A DNA stretch of 64,000 bases from Comamonas avium (GTDB lineage Bacteria > Pseudomonadota > Gammaproteobacteria > Burkholderiales > Burkholderiaceae_C): the NCBI RefSeq assembly GCF_014836675.1, contig NZ_JACSQK010000005.1, positions 234,392-298,391 on the forward strand, given 5' to 3'. The notes beneath the pieces are model-generated. The model had not been told where the DNA came from, made no database searches, and saw only the letters and a program-made list of their open reading frames with translations. Position 1 is the first letter of the stretch; each line of letters starts with the position of its first letter. Made by a program: the position numbers and the translations under genes. Shown here piece by piece: positions 10,235-19,223 of this stretch.

Positions 10235-11056
10235 TTAGCTGCCACTGTCATCCACAACGGCAGGTGTGGCAGCGGAGCCCGCCAGCAAGCCACCGTCAAT
10301 ATTGAACTCGCTGCCGGTGATGTAAGTGGCATCGCTGGACGCCAGCAGCAACGCCACGCAGGCCACCTCCTGAGGCATCCCGAACCGGCGAAGCGGTGTG
10401 TCTTGCACCAGCGCAGCCATTCGCTCTTGCCGGTGCTCATCGTTGCCCAGCATGGGCTCCCAGATGGGCGTAAGAATGGCCGCAGGATGAATGGAGTTGC
10501 ACCGAATTTTGAGACCCTGCTCGGCACAGTAAAGCGCCACGGTCTTGGTGTGGTTGCGCACCGCAGCTTTGGATGAGGCGTATGCCGCCGCACCAGGAAT
10601 GCCTACCAGCCCTGAGCGGGAAGAGATATTGATGACGGAGCCTGTTTTCTGAGGCCGCATGGCGCGTATCGCGTACTTGCAGCCAAGAAACACCCCGTCC
10701 AGGTTGGTGCGGTGCACGGCATGCCAGTCCTGCAAGCTTGCATGTTCGGGGTCGTGCGGCACGGCACCTTCTTCAAACCCGGTAATGCCCGCGTTATTGA
10801 CGACCACGTCAAGCCTGCCGCGCTCCTGGAGGACCTGGCTGGTGACGCGCAGCCAATCGTCTTCCTGGCGCACATCCAGTGGCGCATAACACGCCTGGCT
10901 TCCTATTGAGTGTGCAACGGCGCTGCCCAGTTCATGCTGAATGTCTGTCACGTAAACGAAGCAACCGTTGTCCGCCAGCATGCGTGCAATGGCCTCCCCG
11001 ATGCCTTGTGCCGCGCCGGTGACGATCGCCACTTGAGACGTTAGTTTTTTGTGCAT
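10235..11056 (-). CDS. SDR-family NAD(P)-dependent oxidoreductase
   Basis: Classical short-chain dehydrogenase/reductase of 273 residues with one Rossmann domain. Seen: cofactor motif [10 protein letters not shown] near residues 13-22, acidic cofactor-selecting Asp after strand 2 (VYVTDIQ, suggesting NAD), NNAG, catalytic Ser in NISSRSG, and YASSK active site. SEFNIDGG closes the fold. The sequence resembles bacterial alcohol/hydroxysteroid dehydrogenases such as cyclopentanol dehydrogenase, but the substrate cannot be read from sequence. I use the ATG giving [14 protein letters not shown]; an ATG seven codons upstream is also possible. It stands alone, divergent from the globin gene. Confidence 0.88.
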   Translation of the reverse strand: MHKKLTSQVAIVTGAAQGIGEAIARMLADNGCFVYVTDIQHELGSAVAHSIGSQACYAPLDVRQEDDWLRVTSQVLQERGRLDVVVNNAGITGFEEGAVPHDPEHASLQDWHAVHRTNLDGVFLGCKYAIRAMRPQKTGSVINISSRSGLVGIPGAAAYASSKAAVRNHTKTVALYCAEQGLKIRCNSIHPAAILTPIWEPMLGNDEHRQERMAALVQDTPLRRFGMPQEVACVALLLASSDATYITGSEFNIDGGLLAGSAATPAVVDDSGS

Positions 11057-11367
11057 GTCTGAAGCTGCGCCGTACATTCTTTGGCCTTGCGGGGAGTGAA
11101 AAAAACAGTCTACCTGAGCCATTCATCAGCCACAGTGAAGGGCCTGCCCATAGCAGCTTGGAGATCAGGCAGGGGCGGGCATGCGCGCGCAGGTGCTGAA
11201 GTGCGCTCACTGACTCGCTCTTGCTGCCCACAGATGCATCAGTTTTCACCCGTGTGGCATTGCTGCGCTTAACCCCATCGCGGCGGCTGCCTTGCCGCTG
11301 CTGGCACACTTGCCCCATTGCAGCCTGCCAAGCTCGGCGGGCTGACTGCTTTCAGAGTTCATGTGCC
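11057..11367. other. divergent intergenic region, no gene seen
   Basis: Gap between the leftward SDR and rightward globin genes; it should hold both promoters. I see no strong -10/-35 pair, no convincing palindrome and no conserved RNA. Confidence 0.5.
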
Positions 11368-11772
11368 ATGCAGATTGAAGAAAAAGCCCCTCACGACACG
11401 CCGTTTGAATGGATCGGTGGGGAAGAACCCGTGCGCCGTCTGGTTGACCGTTTTTATGACCTGATGGATCTGGAGCCCGGCTACGCCGAGCTGCGCGCCT
11501 CGCATGGCAGTACGCTGGACGATGCCCGTCAGAAACTGTTCTGGTTTCTGTGCGGCTGGCTTGGCGGCCCAGACCATTACGTCGAGCGCTTTGGCCACCC
11601 GCGCCTGCGCATGCGCCACATGCCGTTTTCGATTGGTATCTTGGAGCGCGATCAGTGGGTGGCATGCATGGATCAGGCCATGGCTGAAACCGAAGTACCA
11701 GAGGCGCTGCGCACGCGCCTGAAAGGCAGTTTCATGCAGACTGCAGACTGGATGCGCAATAAAGGTGTGTGA
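11368..11772 (+). CDS. group 2 truncated hemoglobin
   Basis: Small heme protein of the 2-over-2 globin fold (134 residues), likely handling O2, NO or peroxides in the cytoplasm. Visible landmarks are the B-helix RFYDLM (Tyr30 at the B10-like position), the W64-G-G-P region, proximal His84 in RMRHMPFSIG and Trp97 (G8) in RDQWVACM, all typical of group 2 (trHbO) proteins. The start is the ATG giving MQIEEKAPHDTPFEWIGG; upstream in-frame sequence is not globin-like. It is followed 48 bp later by lemA but is probably a separate unit. Confidence 0.92.
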   Translation: MQIEEKAPHDTPFEWIGGEEPVRRLVDRFYDLMDLEPGYAELRASHGSTLDDARQKLFWFLCGWLGGPDHYVERFGHPRLRMRHMPFSIGILERDQWVACMDQAMAETEVPEALRTRLKGSFMQTADWMRNKGV

Positions 11773-11820
11773 CAGTAACCGCTAATATCTGTCTCCATAC
11801 ATCCATAAGAGGGCAGACAG

Positions 11821-12414
11821 ATGGGCACTGCAGCATTCATTATTCTGGCGTTATTCATAGTCATTGCCCTGTGGGCCGTGGCTGTCTATAACCGCTTGCG
11901 CCTGCTGGGCAACCGAGTGGAAAACGCGTGGTCGCAAATCGACGTTCAGCTCAAGCGCCGCTATGAGCTGATTCCCAATCTTGTGGAAGTCGCTCGTGGC
12001 TACATGCAGCATGAAGCTGCCACGCTGGAGGCAGTGACCCGTGCCCGCAGCCGTGCGGTGTCCGCCGCCGATACCTTGCGCGGGCATGCGGGCAGCGGCA
12101 ATGCCCTGAGTGATCTGGCCGTGGCTGAGCAGGCGCTGGGCAGCAGTCTGGGGCGGCTGATGGTGGTGACCGAGGCCTACCCAGAACTCAAGGCCGATGC
12201 CCAGATGCAAAGCCTGAGTGAAGAAATTGCCAGCACAGAAAACCGGATTGGCTTTGCCCGCCAGGCTTATAACGACGAGGTCATGGAGTTCAACAACAAA
12301 GCCAGCCAGTTTCCTGACCTGATCTGGGCGCGCCTGCTGGGCTTCAAGCATCTGTCCATGCTGCAGGCCACCACCAGCGAGCAAGAGCGCACAGTACCGC
12401 AGGTGCGCTTTTAA
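11821..12414 (+). CDS. LemA family membrane protein
   Basis: LemA-type protein of 197 residues: one N-terminal membrane helix (about residues 4-23) and a long helical bundle. Signature stretches are VYNRLRLLGNRVENAWSQID, QLKRRYELIPNLVEVARGY and the C-terminal RQAYNDEVMEFNNKASQFP. The molecular role of LemA is poorly defined; the family often sits beside M48 peptidases or TPM-domain proteins. The M48 peptidase gene starts 15 bp after the stop and a Crp/Fnr gene follows, so the three form one operon. Confidence 0.93.
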   Translation: MGTAAFIILALFIVIALWAVAVYNRLRLLGNRVENAWSQIDVQLKRRYELIPNLVEVARGYMQHEAATLEAVTRARSRAVSAADTLRGHAGSGNALSDLAVAEQALGSSLGRLMVVTEAYPELKADAQMQSLSEEIASTENRIGFARQAYNDEVMEFNNKASQFPDLIWARLLGFKHLSMLQATTSEQERTVPQVRF

Positions 12415-12429
12415 GCAGGTAACACTGTC

Positions 12430-13431
12430 ATGCGGTTTTGGGATTGGCAGGCCGATGCGCGGCGCACCACACGCTGGCTGCTGCTGCTTTTTGGGCTGTG
12501 CGTTCTGGCTTCACTGACGGCGGTGCACGGTGGCCTGACGCTGGCGTGGCTGCTGCTGTTTGCGCACATTGATTACCCCAAGGGTTTTGTGGCCGTCAAC
12601 GTGGGCGTGACGCTGCTGCTGATTGCGGGCGGCTGGTGGCTTACCCATGAGGAGCTGAGCCAGGGCGGGCAAAAACTGGCGCAGCGCATTGGTGCGCGTG
12701 ATGCGCGGCCCGATAGCTGCATGGCGGAGCAGCAGCTGTGCAACATCGTGCAGGAGATGTGTATCGCCGCGCAGATGCGGCCACCACAGGTGGTGGTGCT
12801 GGCCCGCGCAGATGCCATCAATGCATTTGCAGCAGGCTGGTCGCAAGACGATGCCGTCATTGCCGTGACACAAGGTGCTTTGGATTACCTGTCGCGCCAT
12901 GAAATGCAGGGGCTGGTGGCGCATGAGCTGTCGCACTTGAAAGAAGGTGACACGCGCTTGAACATGCAACTGGCTGGCATGGTCAGCGGGCTGGAGCTGG
13001 TTTACAACTTTGGCGGCTCCGTACGTGAGCGTGGAGTTCTGGGCTGGTGGTTTGGCTCTGCCATCATGCTGGCGGGCCTGGTGGGCTGGCTCAGTGGGCG
13101 CTTGCTCAAGGCCAGCGTGTCACGCCAGCGTGAATATCTGGCAGACGCCCGTGCTGTGCAATGGACCCGCAGCCGTGATGCATTGGGCGGTGTGCTGCGC
13201 AAAGTACTTACGCAGCGCAAAGAAGCGGAGGCCTTTCGCGGTGGCTGGCGCGCAGACCACCGCAGCCATACGGGGCTGAACCACCCCTTGGTACAGCACA
13301 TGCTGCTGGCAGAGACGCCAGACAGCAGCAAGCTGGAGCACTGGCTCGATGCCCACCCACCGCTGCAAGCGCGTGTGGCCCGTATTTATGGCAGGCCGAT
13401 GCGAGGCCTGCCATTGACTGAAAATCCTTAA
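12430..13431 (+). CDS. M48 family membrane zinc metalloprotease
   Basis: HtpX/Ste24-like peptidase of 333 residues in the inner membrane. Two hydrophobic helices lie in the first 75 residues and another pair near 195-225. The zinc site is HELSH (165-169), with the third ligand Glu235 in REYLADARAVQ. The family degrades damaged membrane proteins or processes envelope proteins. The C terminus keeps the M48 feature HPPLQARVARIYG. It sits directly between lemA and a Crp/Fnr regulator with a 4-base gap to the latter. Confidence 0.92.
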   Translation: MRFWDWQADARRTTRWLLLLFGLCVLASLTAVHGGLTLAWLLLFAHIDYPKGFVAVNVGVTLLLIAGGWWLTHEELSQGGQKLAQRIGARDARPDSCMAEQQLCNIVQEMCIAAQMRPPQVVVLARADAINAFAAGWSQDDAVIAVTQGALDYLSRHEMQGLVAHELSHLKEGDTRLNMQLAGMVSGLELVYNFGGSVRERGVLGWWFGSAIMLAGLVGWLSGRLLKASVSRQREYLADARAVQWTRSRDALGGVLRKVLTQRKEAEAFRGGWRADHRSHTGLNHPLVQHMLLAETPDSSKLEHWLDAHPPLQARVARIYGRPMRGLPLTENP

Positions 13432-13435
13432 CCAT

Positions 13436-14140
13436 ATGTCTGCCAACAGCTCTGAGCCTGTGCCACGCGCCTGGCAAGCCTTTCGAACCATTCCGGATCT
13501 GGCAGGTGTCGATAGGCAGCACCTGATATGGCTGGCCGAGCACGTCCGGTGGCAGGTCTTGACTGCTGGGGATGTGCTGGAGCAGCCTTTCAAGGGCGGG
13601 CGTATCAACTTTCTGGTGACCGGTGCAATAGAAGTGCGCTGCACCAACCCGCAAGGCAAAGAGCTGTTGCTGGGCGATTTGCCGCAGGGGCAGCTGTTTG
13701 GTAATGCCATCTACAGCCATGTGCCACCGCTGGCGTTTTCTGCACATGTCACCCAGTCAGGCTTGATGGCCTTGCTCGATGGACAAGATACACAAGACTG
13801 GCTTGCGCTGGACAGAAGCATTGTGCTGGCCATCTTGCAGACGGTGAGTAATCTGCTTTGGCGGCTGATGGGGCGGGTGGTGGAGATTGGCATGCTCAAT
13901 GTGCGCAATCGCCTGCACATGCGCTTGCTTTCGCTGGCACAGCGCCAGGGTGTGGAGCACAACCAGGTGTTGCTGTCTCCCAGCCCCACACAGGCCAGCC
14001 TGGCTGCCTATCTGGGGGCAAGTCGCGAAGAAGTGGCACGCGAGATGTCTCGCCTGGTGCGGCTGGGTTTGCTGCAGCGCCAGGGACGCAGCCTCAGGTT
14101 GTGCAACGTAGATGGCTTGATGGCGCTGGTGGAGCTGTAG
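13436..14140 (+). CDS. Crp/Fnr family transcriptional regulator
   Basis: Regulator of 234 residues with an N-terminal cyclic-nucleotide-binding-like beta barrel (about residues 25-140), a long dimer helix, and a C-terminal helix-turn-helix TQASLAAYLGASREEVAREM. The Fnr cysteine cluster is absent and the phosphate-binding cassette of Crp is not conserved, so it is neither oxygen-sensing Fnr nor a clear cAMP receptor. Its ligand is unknown. Its start lies four bases after the M48 peptidase stop, so it is co-transcribed with lemA and the protease and may respond to envelope state. Confidence 0.88.
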   Translation: MSANSSEPVPRAWQAFRTIPDLAGVDRQHLIWLAEHVRWQVLTAGDVLEQPFKGGRINFLVTGAIEVRCTNPQGKELLLGDLPQGQLFGNAIYSHVPPLAFSAHVTQSGLMALLDGQDTQDWLALDRSIVLAILQTVSNLLWRLMGRVVEIGMLNVRNRLHMRLLSLAQRQGVEHNQVLLSPSPTQASLAAYLGASREEVAREMSRLVRLGLLQRQGRSLRLCNVDGLMALVEL

Positions 14141-14272
14141 CGGCTTGACTGTCTGACAGTGTTACAAAATCAGCGTGAGAAAACGCACAGACGCAGCACA
14201 GGACTTTCGCAACACTACAGACCTGCAGAGTCGCCACGAGGGCGACATCTACTGGAAAGTCAAGGAGTTGTT

Positions 14273-14584
14273 ATGCGTTACCGTCTTTTTTCATTGGCAG
14301 CACTGGCGCTTGGTATGGCCAGCGTGGTTCATGCAGAAAGCCCTGTGTCCCCAGACCGTGCCTCGCAAGGTTTGACCCGCGAGCAGGTGCTCGCTGATCT
14401 CCAGCAATGGCATGCAGCGGGCATGAGTTTTGTGGCCCATCCTTCCGGCTACAGTGAAAGTGCGCAAAGCCCGGAGTACCAGCGTTACCTGCAAATGCAC
14501 CAGCAACAGTCAGGTGATACCGCAGTGGCACAAGATCACACGGCTACCCAGCCGATGGAGCAGTCCATCGTCAAGACAAACTGA
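14273..14584 (+). CDS. DUF4148 small secreted protein
   Basis: A 103-residue protein with a clear Sec signal peptide (RLFSLAALALGMASVVHA, cleavage after Ala near residue 21). A DUF4148-like mature part follows: LTREQVLADLQQWHAAGM and SPEYQRYLQMHQQQ. These proteins are abundant and of unknown function in Burkholderiales. The start is supported by AAGGAG seven bases upstream. A strong hairpin terminator follows, so the gene is monocistronic or the end of a short transcript. Confidence 0.85.
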   Translation: MRYRLFSLAALALGMASVVHAESPVSPDRASQGLTREQVLADLQQWHAAGMSFVAHPSGYSESAQSPEYQRYLQMHQQQSGDTAVAQDHTATQPMEQSIVKTN

Positions 14585-14692
14585 TCTATAACACTTAAAA
14601 GCACAGCCTTGCAGGGCGTCATGTGCTGCTCTTCTTGGATTCAGGATGCACAGCCTTTCGGCTGCTGAGGACGATAAAAGCTGCATGTATAG

Positions 14693-14727
14693 GGAGTAAG
14701 CACTTCACAGTGCTTGCTCCTTTTTTT
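14693..14727 (+). terminator. rho-independent terminator after the DUF4148 gene
   Basis: GGAGTAAGCAC pairs with GTGCTTGCTCC (one mismatch) around a short loop, followed by seven T. It is oriented for the rightward transcript and lies in the convergent gap to the Bug receptor gene. Confidence 0.88.
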
Positions 14728-14742
14728 ATGTCCGTGTGCTTT

Positions 14743-15738
14743 TTACAGGCTCAGATTAGCGCGTCGAATGACATCGCCAAAACGCTTGCTTTCCTGCGCG
14801 ATGAATTGCCGGAACTCAGCCTCTTCGGGAAAGTAGCTTTCATAACCAAAAGTCTGGTACTTGGGCTGAATGTCTGGCTCATGCAGGGCTTGGGTAACGT
14901 CGCTGCGAATTTTGGCCACCACGTCGGCTGGCGTTTGGGGGGATACGGCCAGCGCATTCCAGCCCGTAGCGATGGCCTCGGCGGGGCCACCAGATTCAGC
15001 AATGGTCGGCACGCTTTCATAGCCTTTGAGGCGGTGGGGGGCCATCACAGCCAGAAAACGCAGTTTGCCTGCACGCGCCATCGGGCCAGCCGTGCCTGAA
15101 GAGCCCAGCGCAAAGGCCAGATCACCATTGGCAACGCTGGCGTACAGCTGGCTGGTCTCCTTGAAAATAATGTGCTCCATCCGGGTGCCTGTCAGCGACT
15201 CCAGCAACGCAGAACCCAGATGCACAGCATTGCCCACAGACCAGGAGCCGTAGTTCAACTGGCCGGGGCGGGCTTTGGCGTCAGCAATCAGGTCGGAGAC
15301 CGTCTGGTAGGGGCTGTCATTGGCCACGCACACAAAGAAAAAAGTCCGAAACAGGGGCAAGACGATGTGAAAGTCCTGGGCCACGCTGTAAGGCAATTTC
15401 TTGAACAGGGCAGGGTAGGCCGCGATGTGTACGTTGTCTAGCTGGATCAGGTCGGTGCCGTCAGTCGCACCGCGTTTGAATGCGTCGATGGCGATGAAGC
15501 CGTTGCCTCCGGGGCGGTTTTCAACCACCACGGGCTGGCTCCAGATTCTGGCCAGCTTCTCGGCCAGGATGCGGGATGTGCCATCGGGGCCGCCCCCGAC
15601 GGGGAAAGGGTTGATGATGCGCACAGCCTTGGCAGGCCAGTGTGGCTGTGCACGCACGCTGTGCATGGCACCCAGGGCCAGTGCACCGATTGCCATACCG
15701 GCCCTGCGGCGTGTCATCTCGAATGGTTGTGCGGTCAT
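14743..15738 (-). CDS. Bug-type tripartite tricarboxylate transporter substrate-binding protein
   Basis: Periplasmic solute receptor of the TctC/Bug family, 331 residues with the ATG chosen here (AGGAAAA just upstream). The N terminus MTAQPFEMTRRRAGMAIGAL has an arginine-rich n-region and hydrophobic core like a Tat/Sec signal, ending at VRAQPHWP. The Bug fold shows INPFPVGGGPDGTSRILAEKL, VVENRPGGNGFIAIDAFKRG and SVPTIAESGGP. No TctA/TctB membrane genes are nearby, so it is an orphan receptor, common in Burkholderiales. Ligand unknown. Confidence 0.9.
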   Translation of the reverse strand: MTAQPFEMTRRRAGMAIGALALGAMHSVRAQPHWPAKAVRIINPFPVGGGPDGTSRILAEKLARIWSQPVVVENRPGGNGFIAIDAFKRGATDGTDLIQLDNVHIAAYPALFKKLPYSVAQDFHIVLPLFRTFFFVCVANDSPYQTVSDLIADAKARPGQLNYGSWSVGNAVHLGSALLESLTGTRMEHIIFKETSQLYASVANGDLAFALGSSGTAGPMARAGKLRFLAVMAPHRLKGYESVPTIAESGGPAEAIATGWNALAVSPQTPADVVAKIRSDVTQALHEPDIQPKYQTFGYESYFPEEAEFRQFIAQESKRFGDVIRRANLSL

Positions 15739-15960
15739 TTTTCCTGGTTCACAAGTACGTGGGCTACTTTGAAATGATTGCGGCAGCCAAACAAAGGCCA
15801 TGCTCTGGTCAATTATTTTGCGGCAATGTGGCTGAGTTTCATGCCAAGTTTGGAAGGCAAATACTAGCGGTTACTTAGGCGGGCGTGGGCGTGGCGCGCC
15901 AACAATCACCTCTGAGCGTGGGCTGGCCATGTCAAGGGGGCTTTTCGCTCAAAGTGAGCT

Positions 15961-15987
15961 AGTCGATCTAGTCGATCTAGTCGATCT
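15961..15987. repeat. short tandem repeat AGTCGATCT x3 at the 3' end of the Smr gene
   Basis: Three exact head-to-tail copies of a 9-mer, followed by a degenerate fourth. The array touches the TAG stop codon of the leftward Smr-domain gene. Because the period is a multiple of three, the other strand reads as a false LVD repeat. Confidence 0.9.
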
Positions 15988-16648
15988 AGTAGAGCTTGCG
16001 CTTGCCCGGCTGCAGCAGCACAACCAGAGCGCCCGCGCCGCCTTCTGCCGGGCGGGCCTGAACAAAAGCCAGCACTTCTTTTTTTTGTACCAGCCAGCGC
16101 TGTACTTTGGCCTTCAGTACCGGTGTCTTGCCGGGAGAGCCCAGCCCCTTGCCATGAACCACGCGCACGCAGCGCAGGCCCGTGCGGTGCGCCAGACGGA
16201 TGAACTGCCCCAGCGCCTCGCGTGCCTCGTCAGAGCGCAGGCCGTGCAAGTCCAGCTGGCGCTGAATGCTCCACTGCCCGCTGCGCAGTTTGCGCGTGAC
16301 ATCCAGCCCAATGCCGGTGCGGCGAAAACTCAGCTGATCGTCCACATCCAGCAAAGTGCTGACGTCGAACTCATCGCTCATGGCCTCATGCAGTACCCGC
16401 TGCTCATCCAGCTCGTGCTGCAAGGGCCGTGGGGTGGGGGGCTGCTGCTGAAATTCAAAACGGTCGGCATGCGGCAGTGGGGTGACTGAGCCGACAAAGT
16501 GCGTGAACAGGTTGCGCTCGCGCTCGGCCTTGGCGGCCGTTTCTTGGCAAATTTTCTCCTGGGCCTCTTGACGTTCGCGCTGTTGCTTGAGCTCTTTGGA
16601 AATGCTGCCCAGCGTGTGCAGGCCATGGTGGCGAAAGGCCTGGTTCAT
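15986..16648 (-). CDS. Smr domain endonuclease-like protein
   Basis: Small MutS-related (Smr) domain protein of 220 residues. The N-terminal half is charged and helical ([18 protein letters not shown]). The Smr domain occupies about residues 125-215, with the hallmark [18 protein letters not shown] and [12 protein letters not shown] motifs; the LDLHGL and HGKG residues form the nuclease surface. SmrB-type proteins cleave mRNA at collided ribosomes, a possible role here. I choose the second ATG because AAGG lies at proper spacing; an ATG two codons upstream is possible. The start overlaps the radC stop (ATGA). Confidence 0.88.
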   Translation of the reverse strand: MNQAFRHHGLHTLGSISKELKQQRERQEAQEKICQETAAKAERERNLFTHFVGSVTPLPHADRFEFQQQPPTPRPLQHELDEQRVLHEAMSDEFDVSTLLDVDDQLSFRRTGIGLDVTRKLRSGQWSIQRQLDLHGLRSDEAREALGQFIRLAHRTGLRCVRVVHGKGLGSPGKTPVLKAKVQRWLVQKKEVLAFVQARPAEGGAGALVVLLQPGKRKLY

Positions 16649-17319
16649 GCCCATCCTTCTTCGGCCATGGAATAGCTGGCCCCCTGGGCGACGATGATGT
16701 GATCGATCACCCGCACATCCAGCAGGCCCAGCGCACTTTTCAGGCTGGCAGTCAGAGCCTTGTCGGCGGCGCTGGGCAGCACACTGCCGCTGGGGTGGTT
16801 GTGCGTGAGGATGACGCTGGCCGCATGGTGGTGCAGCGCGCGCAGCGCAACTTCTCTGGGGTAGACCGAGGTTTGGCTCAGCGTGCCCCTAAACATTTCT
16901 TCCATGGCAATCAAACGGTTCTGGCTGTCGAGAAACAGCACAGCAAAAATTTCATGTGGGCGGTGCCCCAGCTGCAACTGCAGGTAGTGTTTCACAGTCT
17001 CAGGGCTGCCCAGCACTTCACGCTCACGCAATTGCTGCGCCGTGGCACGTTTGGCCAATTCCATCACTGCCAGTATTTCCGCACGCTTGGCAGGGCCGAG
17101 CCCCTTGATGCGGGCCAGATCCGGGCCGCTGGCGTTCAGCAGGCCAGCAAGGCCATCAAAGCGTTCCAGCGTGGTTTGTGCCATCTGCAAGACGCTGCAG
17201 CCAGCCAGACCTGTGCGCAGCAAAATAGCCAGCAACTCGGCATCAGACAGTGCGCCAGCACCGCGTGCCTGCAGCTTTTCACGGGGGCGGGTATCGGCTG
17301 GCAGATCTTTCAAAGACAT
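16645..17319 (-). CDS. radC: RadC family JAB1/MPN metalloprotein
   Basis: RadC homologue of about 224 residues. An N-terminal helix-hairpin-helix-like region ([20 protein letters not shown]) is followed by the JAMM metal site: upstream Glu in [12 protein letters not shown] and [14 protein letters not shown]. The family was once called a DNA repair protein, but its biochemical function is not established. Start codons three and twelve codons further upstream are also possible; none has a well-spaced ribosome site. The stop overlaps the Smr-domain gene by four bases, so the pair is translationally coupled. Confidence 0.92.
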   Translation of the reverse strand: MSLKDLPADTRPREKLQARGAGALSDAELLAILLRTGLAGCSVLQMAQTTLERFDGLAGLLNASGPDLARIKGLGPAKRAEILAVMELAKRATAQQLREREVLGSPETVKHYLQLQLGHRPHEIFAVLFLDSQNRLIAMEEMFRGTLSQTSVYPREVALRALHHHAASVILTHNHPSGSVLPSAADKALTASLKSALGLLDVRVIDHIIVAQGASYSMAEEGWA

Positions 17320-17409
17320 GCTCCTCATGCTGATAGTGGGATAAACAGACGCCAAGGGCGCGGGGGCATACCCAGTTTTCTACAATAGGGTCAGTTTATC
17401 GGGACTTCC

Positions 17410-17886
17410 ATGACCAATTGCGCGCCTTCGACCACGACTTCTGTGCCCACCGTACAAGCGGGCTCTTTCCTGACGCTGCATTACCGCCTGGCGGGACCTG
17501 CAGGTGATGTGATCAACACTTTCAATGAAAAGCCCGGCACTTTGTCGCTGGGCACGGGTGAGTTGTCGCCCGCCATTGAAGAGCTGCTGATCGGCTTGCC
17601 AGAAGGCACGCGCACCACCCTGGAGCTGCCCGCAGGCGCAGCCTTCGGTGACCGCAACCCCGAAATGCAGCAATGGGTGGCCCGCAAGCTGATGAATGAG
17701 CTGGGCGACCCGCATGAGCAGTACCAGGCGGGCGATGTGGTGCAGTTCCCCACCCCGGACGGGCTGGGCAGCTACGCAGGCTCGGTGGTGCAGGTGCGCG
17801 AAGACGGCGCAGTGCTGTTTGACTTCAGCCACCCGCTGGCAGGCCAGCCGGTGACGTTCGAAGTGCAAATCATCGGAGTACTTTGA
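17410..17886 (+). CDS. fkpB: FKBP-type peptidyl-prolyl isomerase (SlpA/FkpB type)
   Basis: Cytoplasmic SlyD/SlpA-like prolyl isomerase of 158 residues. The FKBP core is visible as [39 protein letters not shown] and [15 protein letters not shown]. An inserted chaperone-like flap lies in the middle (about 75-130), and the C-terminal strand reads [13 protein letters not shown]. The histidine-rich SlyD tail is absent, which points to FkpB. It sits 4 bases before ispH, the same fkpB-ispH pairing as in E. coli. Confidence 0.92.
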   Translation: MTNCAPSTTTSVPTVQAGSFLTLHYRLAGPAGDVINTFNEKPGTLSLGTGELSPAIEELLIGLPEGTRTTLELPAGAAFGDRNPEMQQWVARKLMNELGDPHEQYQAGDVVQFPTPDGLGSYAGSVVQVREDGAVLFDFSHPLAGQPVTFEVQIIGVL

Positions 17887-17890
17887 GGTG

Positions 17891-18880
17891 ATGGACGCCA
17901 AAGAAGTCTTGCTGGCCGAGCCCCGTGGCTTTTGCGCGGGCGTGGACCGCGCCATCGAGATTGTGGAGCGTGCCCTGCAAAAGTTTGGCCGCCCCATCTA
18001 TGTGCGCCATGAAATCGTCCACAACACCTTTGTGGTCAACGACCTCAAGGAAAAGGGTGCCATCTTTATTGAAGAACTCGATGATGTGCCCGCAGGCGCC
18101 ACCTTGGTGTTCAGCGCCCACGGCGTGAGCAGGGCAGTGCAGGACGAGGCCAAGGCCCGTGGCTTTACCATTTTTGACGCCACCTGCCCGCTGGTGACCA
18201 AGGTGCACGTGGAAGTGGCCAAGCTGGCCAAAGAGGGCTATGAGTTCCTCATGATCGGTCACAAGGGCCACCCAGAGGTGGAAGGCACGATGGGCCAGCT
18301 GTCCGAAGGCATCCACCTGGTGGAAGACGAGGGCGACGTGGCCAAGGTGGCCCCCAGGCAAACCGAGTTGCTGGCCGTGGTCACGCAGACCACGCTCAGC
18401 GTGGACGATGCCGCAGGCATCAAGGCGGCCATCAAGGCGCGCTTTCCGCTGGTGCGCGAGCCCAAGCAGCAAGACATTTGCTACGCCACGCAAAACCGGC
18501 AGGATGCGGTCAAAATTTTGGCCCCGCAGGTCGATGTGGTGATTGTGGTGGGCAGCCCCACCAGCTCCAACAGCAACCGCCTGCGTGAGCTGGCAGACCG
18601 CCTGGGCACACCCGCTTACATGGTGGACAACGCCGATGAACTGCAGCCACAGTGGTTTGATACCGCAGGCCGCGTGGGCTTGACGGCCGGTGCTTCGGCC
18701 CCTGAAGTGCTGGTCAACGGCGTGATTGCCCGCATCAAAGAACTGGGCGCTGTCTCAGTGCGCAAGATGGACGGCGTGGAAGAAACCATGAAGTTTCCGC
18801 TGCCCAAGGGGCTGAAGATGATCGATCCGGTCACAGGGCTGGAGATTGAGGTGCGCAAAGCACCTGAAACTGGCGCTTAA
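17891..18880 (+). CDS. ispH: 4-hydroxy-3-methylbut-2-enyl diphosphate reductase
   Basis: Last enzyme of the MEP isoprenoid pathway, reducing HMBPP to IPP and DMAPP with a [4Fe-4S] cluster. The three cluster cysteines are seen in [17 protein letters not shown] and [10 protein letters not shown]-associated DICYATQ; the catalytic Glu lies in the [11 protein letters not shown] region. Length (329 residues) is normal. ATG at this position follows GAGGTG closely; a GTG one codon upstream is possible. Co-transcribed with fkpB. Confidence 0.97.
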   Translation: MDAKEVLLAEPRGFCAGVDRAIEIVERALQKFGRPIYVRHEIVHNTFVVNDLKEKGAIFIEELDDVPAGATLVFSAHGVSRAVQDEAKARGFTIFDATCPLVTKVHVEVAKLAKEGYEFLMIGHKGHPEVEGTMGQLSEGIHLVEDEGDVAKVAPRQTELLAVVTQTTLSVDDAAGIKAAIKARFPLVREPKQQDICYATQNRQDAVKILAPQVDVVIVVGSPTSSNSNRLRELADRLGTPAYMVDNADELQPQWFDTAGRVGLTAGASAPEVLVNGVIARIKELGAVSVRKMDGVEETMKFPLPKGLKMIDPVTGLEIEVRKAPETGA

Positions 18881-18974
18881 AGTCTTGGCGTGAACCCACG
18901 CCAGCACCTTGCCGAGCATTGCGAACGGCGAGAGCGGTGAGAACAGCACTGGCAGAGTGGATCAGTCTTTATAA

Positions 18975-19068
18975 ATAAATGAGCACTTATCGCTTGGTAA
19001 TCAATCACTTCAGTATGTTTTGTATCTGAAGTGCTTGAGATACCTGCGCTAGGTGCTATTTTTTTTTG
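18975..19068. repeat. dispersed nested palindromic element, copy B
   Basis: Outer arms AATAAATGAGCACTTATCGC and GCGCTAGGTGCTATTTTT are partly complementary around an inner perfect stem CACTTCAG (19006-19013) / CTGAAGTG (19026-19033). It lies between convergent ispH and the CBS gene. The rest of this roughly 340-bp gap holds only the 12-mer repeat. Confidence 0.72.
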
Positions 19069-19163
19069 TTTTCAGCTTGGATTGCGAGCGATTGCAAACC
19101 GTTCAGACAAGCTTGCACACCGCTGATGGGCGGTGGAGACCAAGCAAGGCCGCATCAGAGTCT

Positions 19164-19199
19164 GATGCAGAGGCAGATGCAGAGGCAGATGCAGAGACA
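19164..19199. repeat. 12-mer tandem repeat (GATGCAGAGGCA x3)
   Basis: Two exact copies and one with a single change, lying in the convergent gap just after the 3' end of the leftward CBS gene. Confidence 0.9.
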
Positions 19200-19223
19200 G
19201 CGGGCCTCAACGTATCGCCCCAT

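Noticed and set aside
15929-16489. Plus-strand frame with LVD repeats
   Set aside because: The repeat is the 9-mer array; the rest is antisense to the Smr-domain gene.
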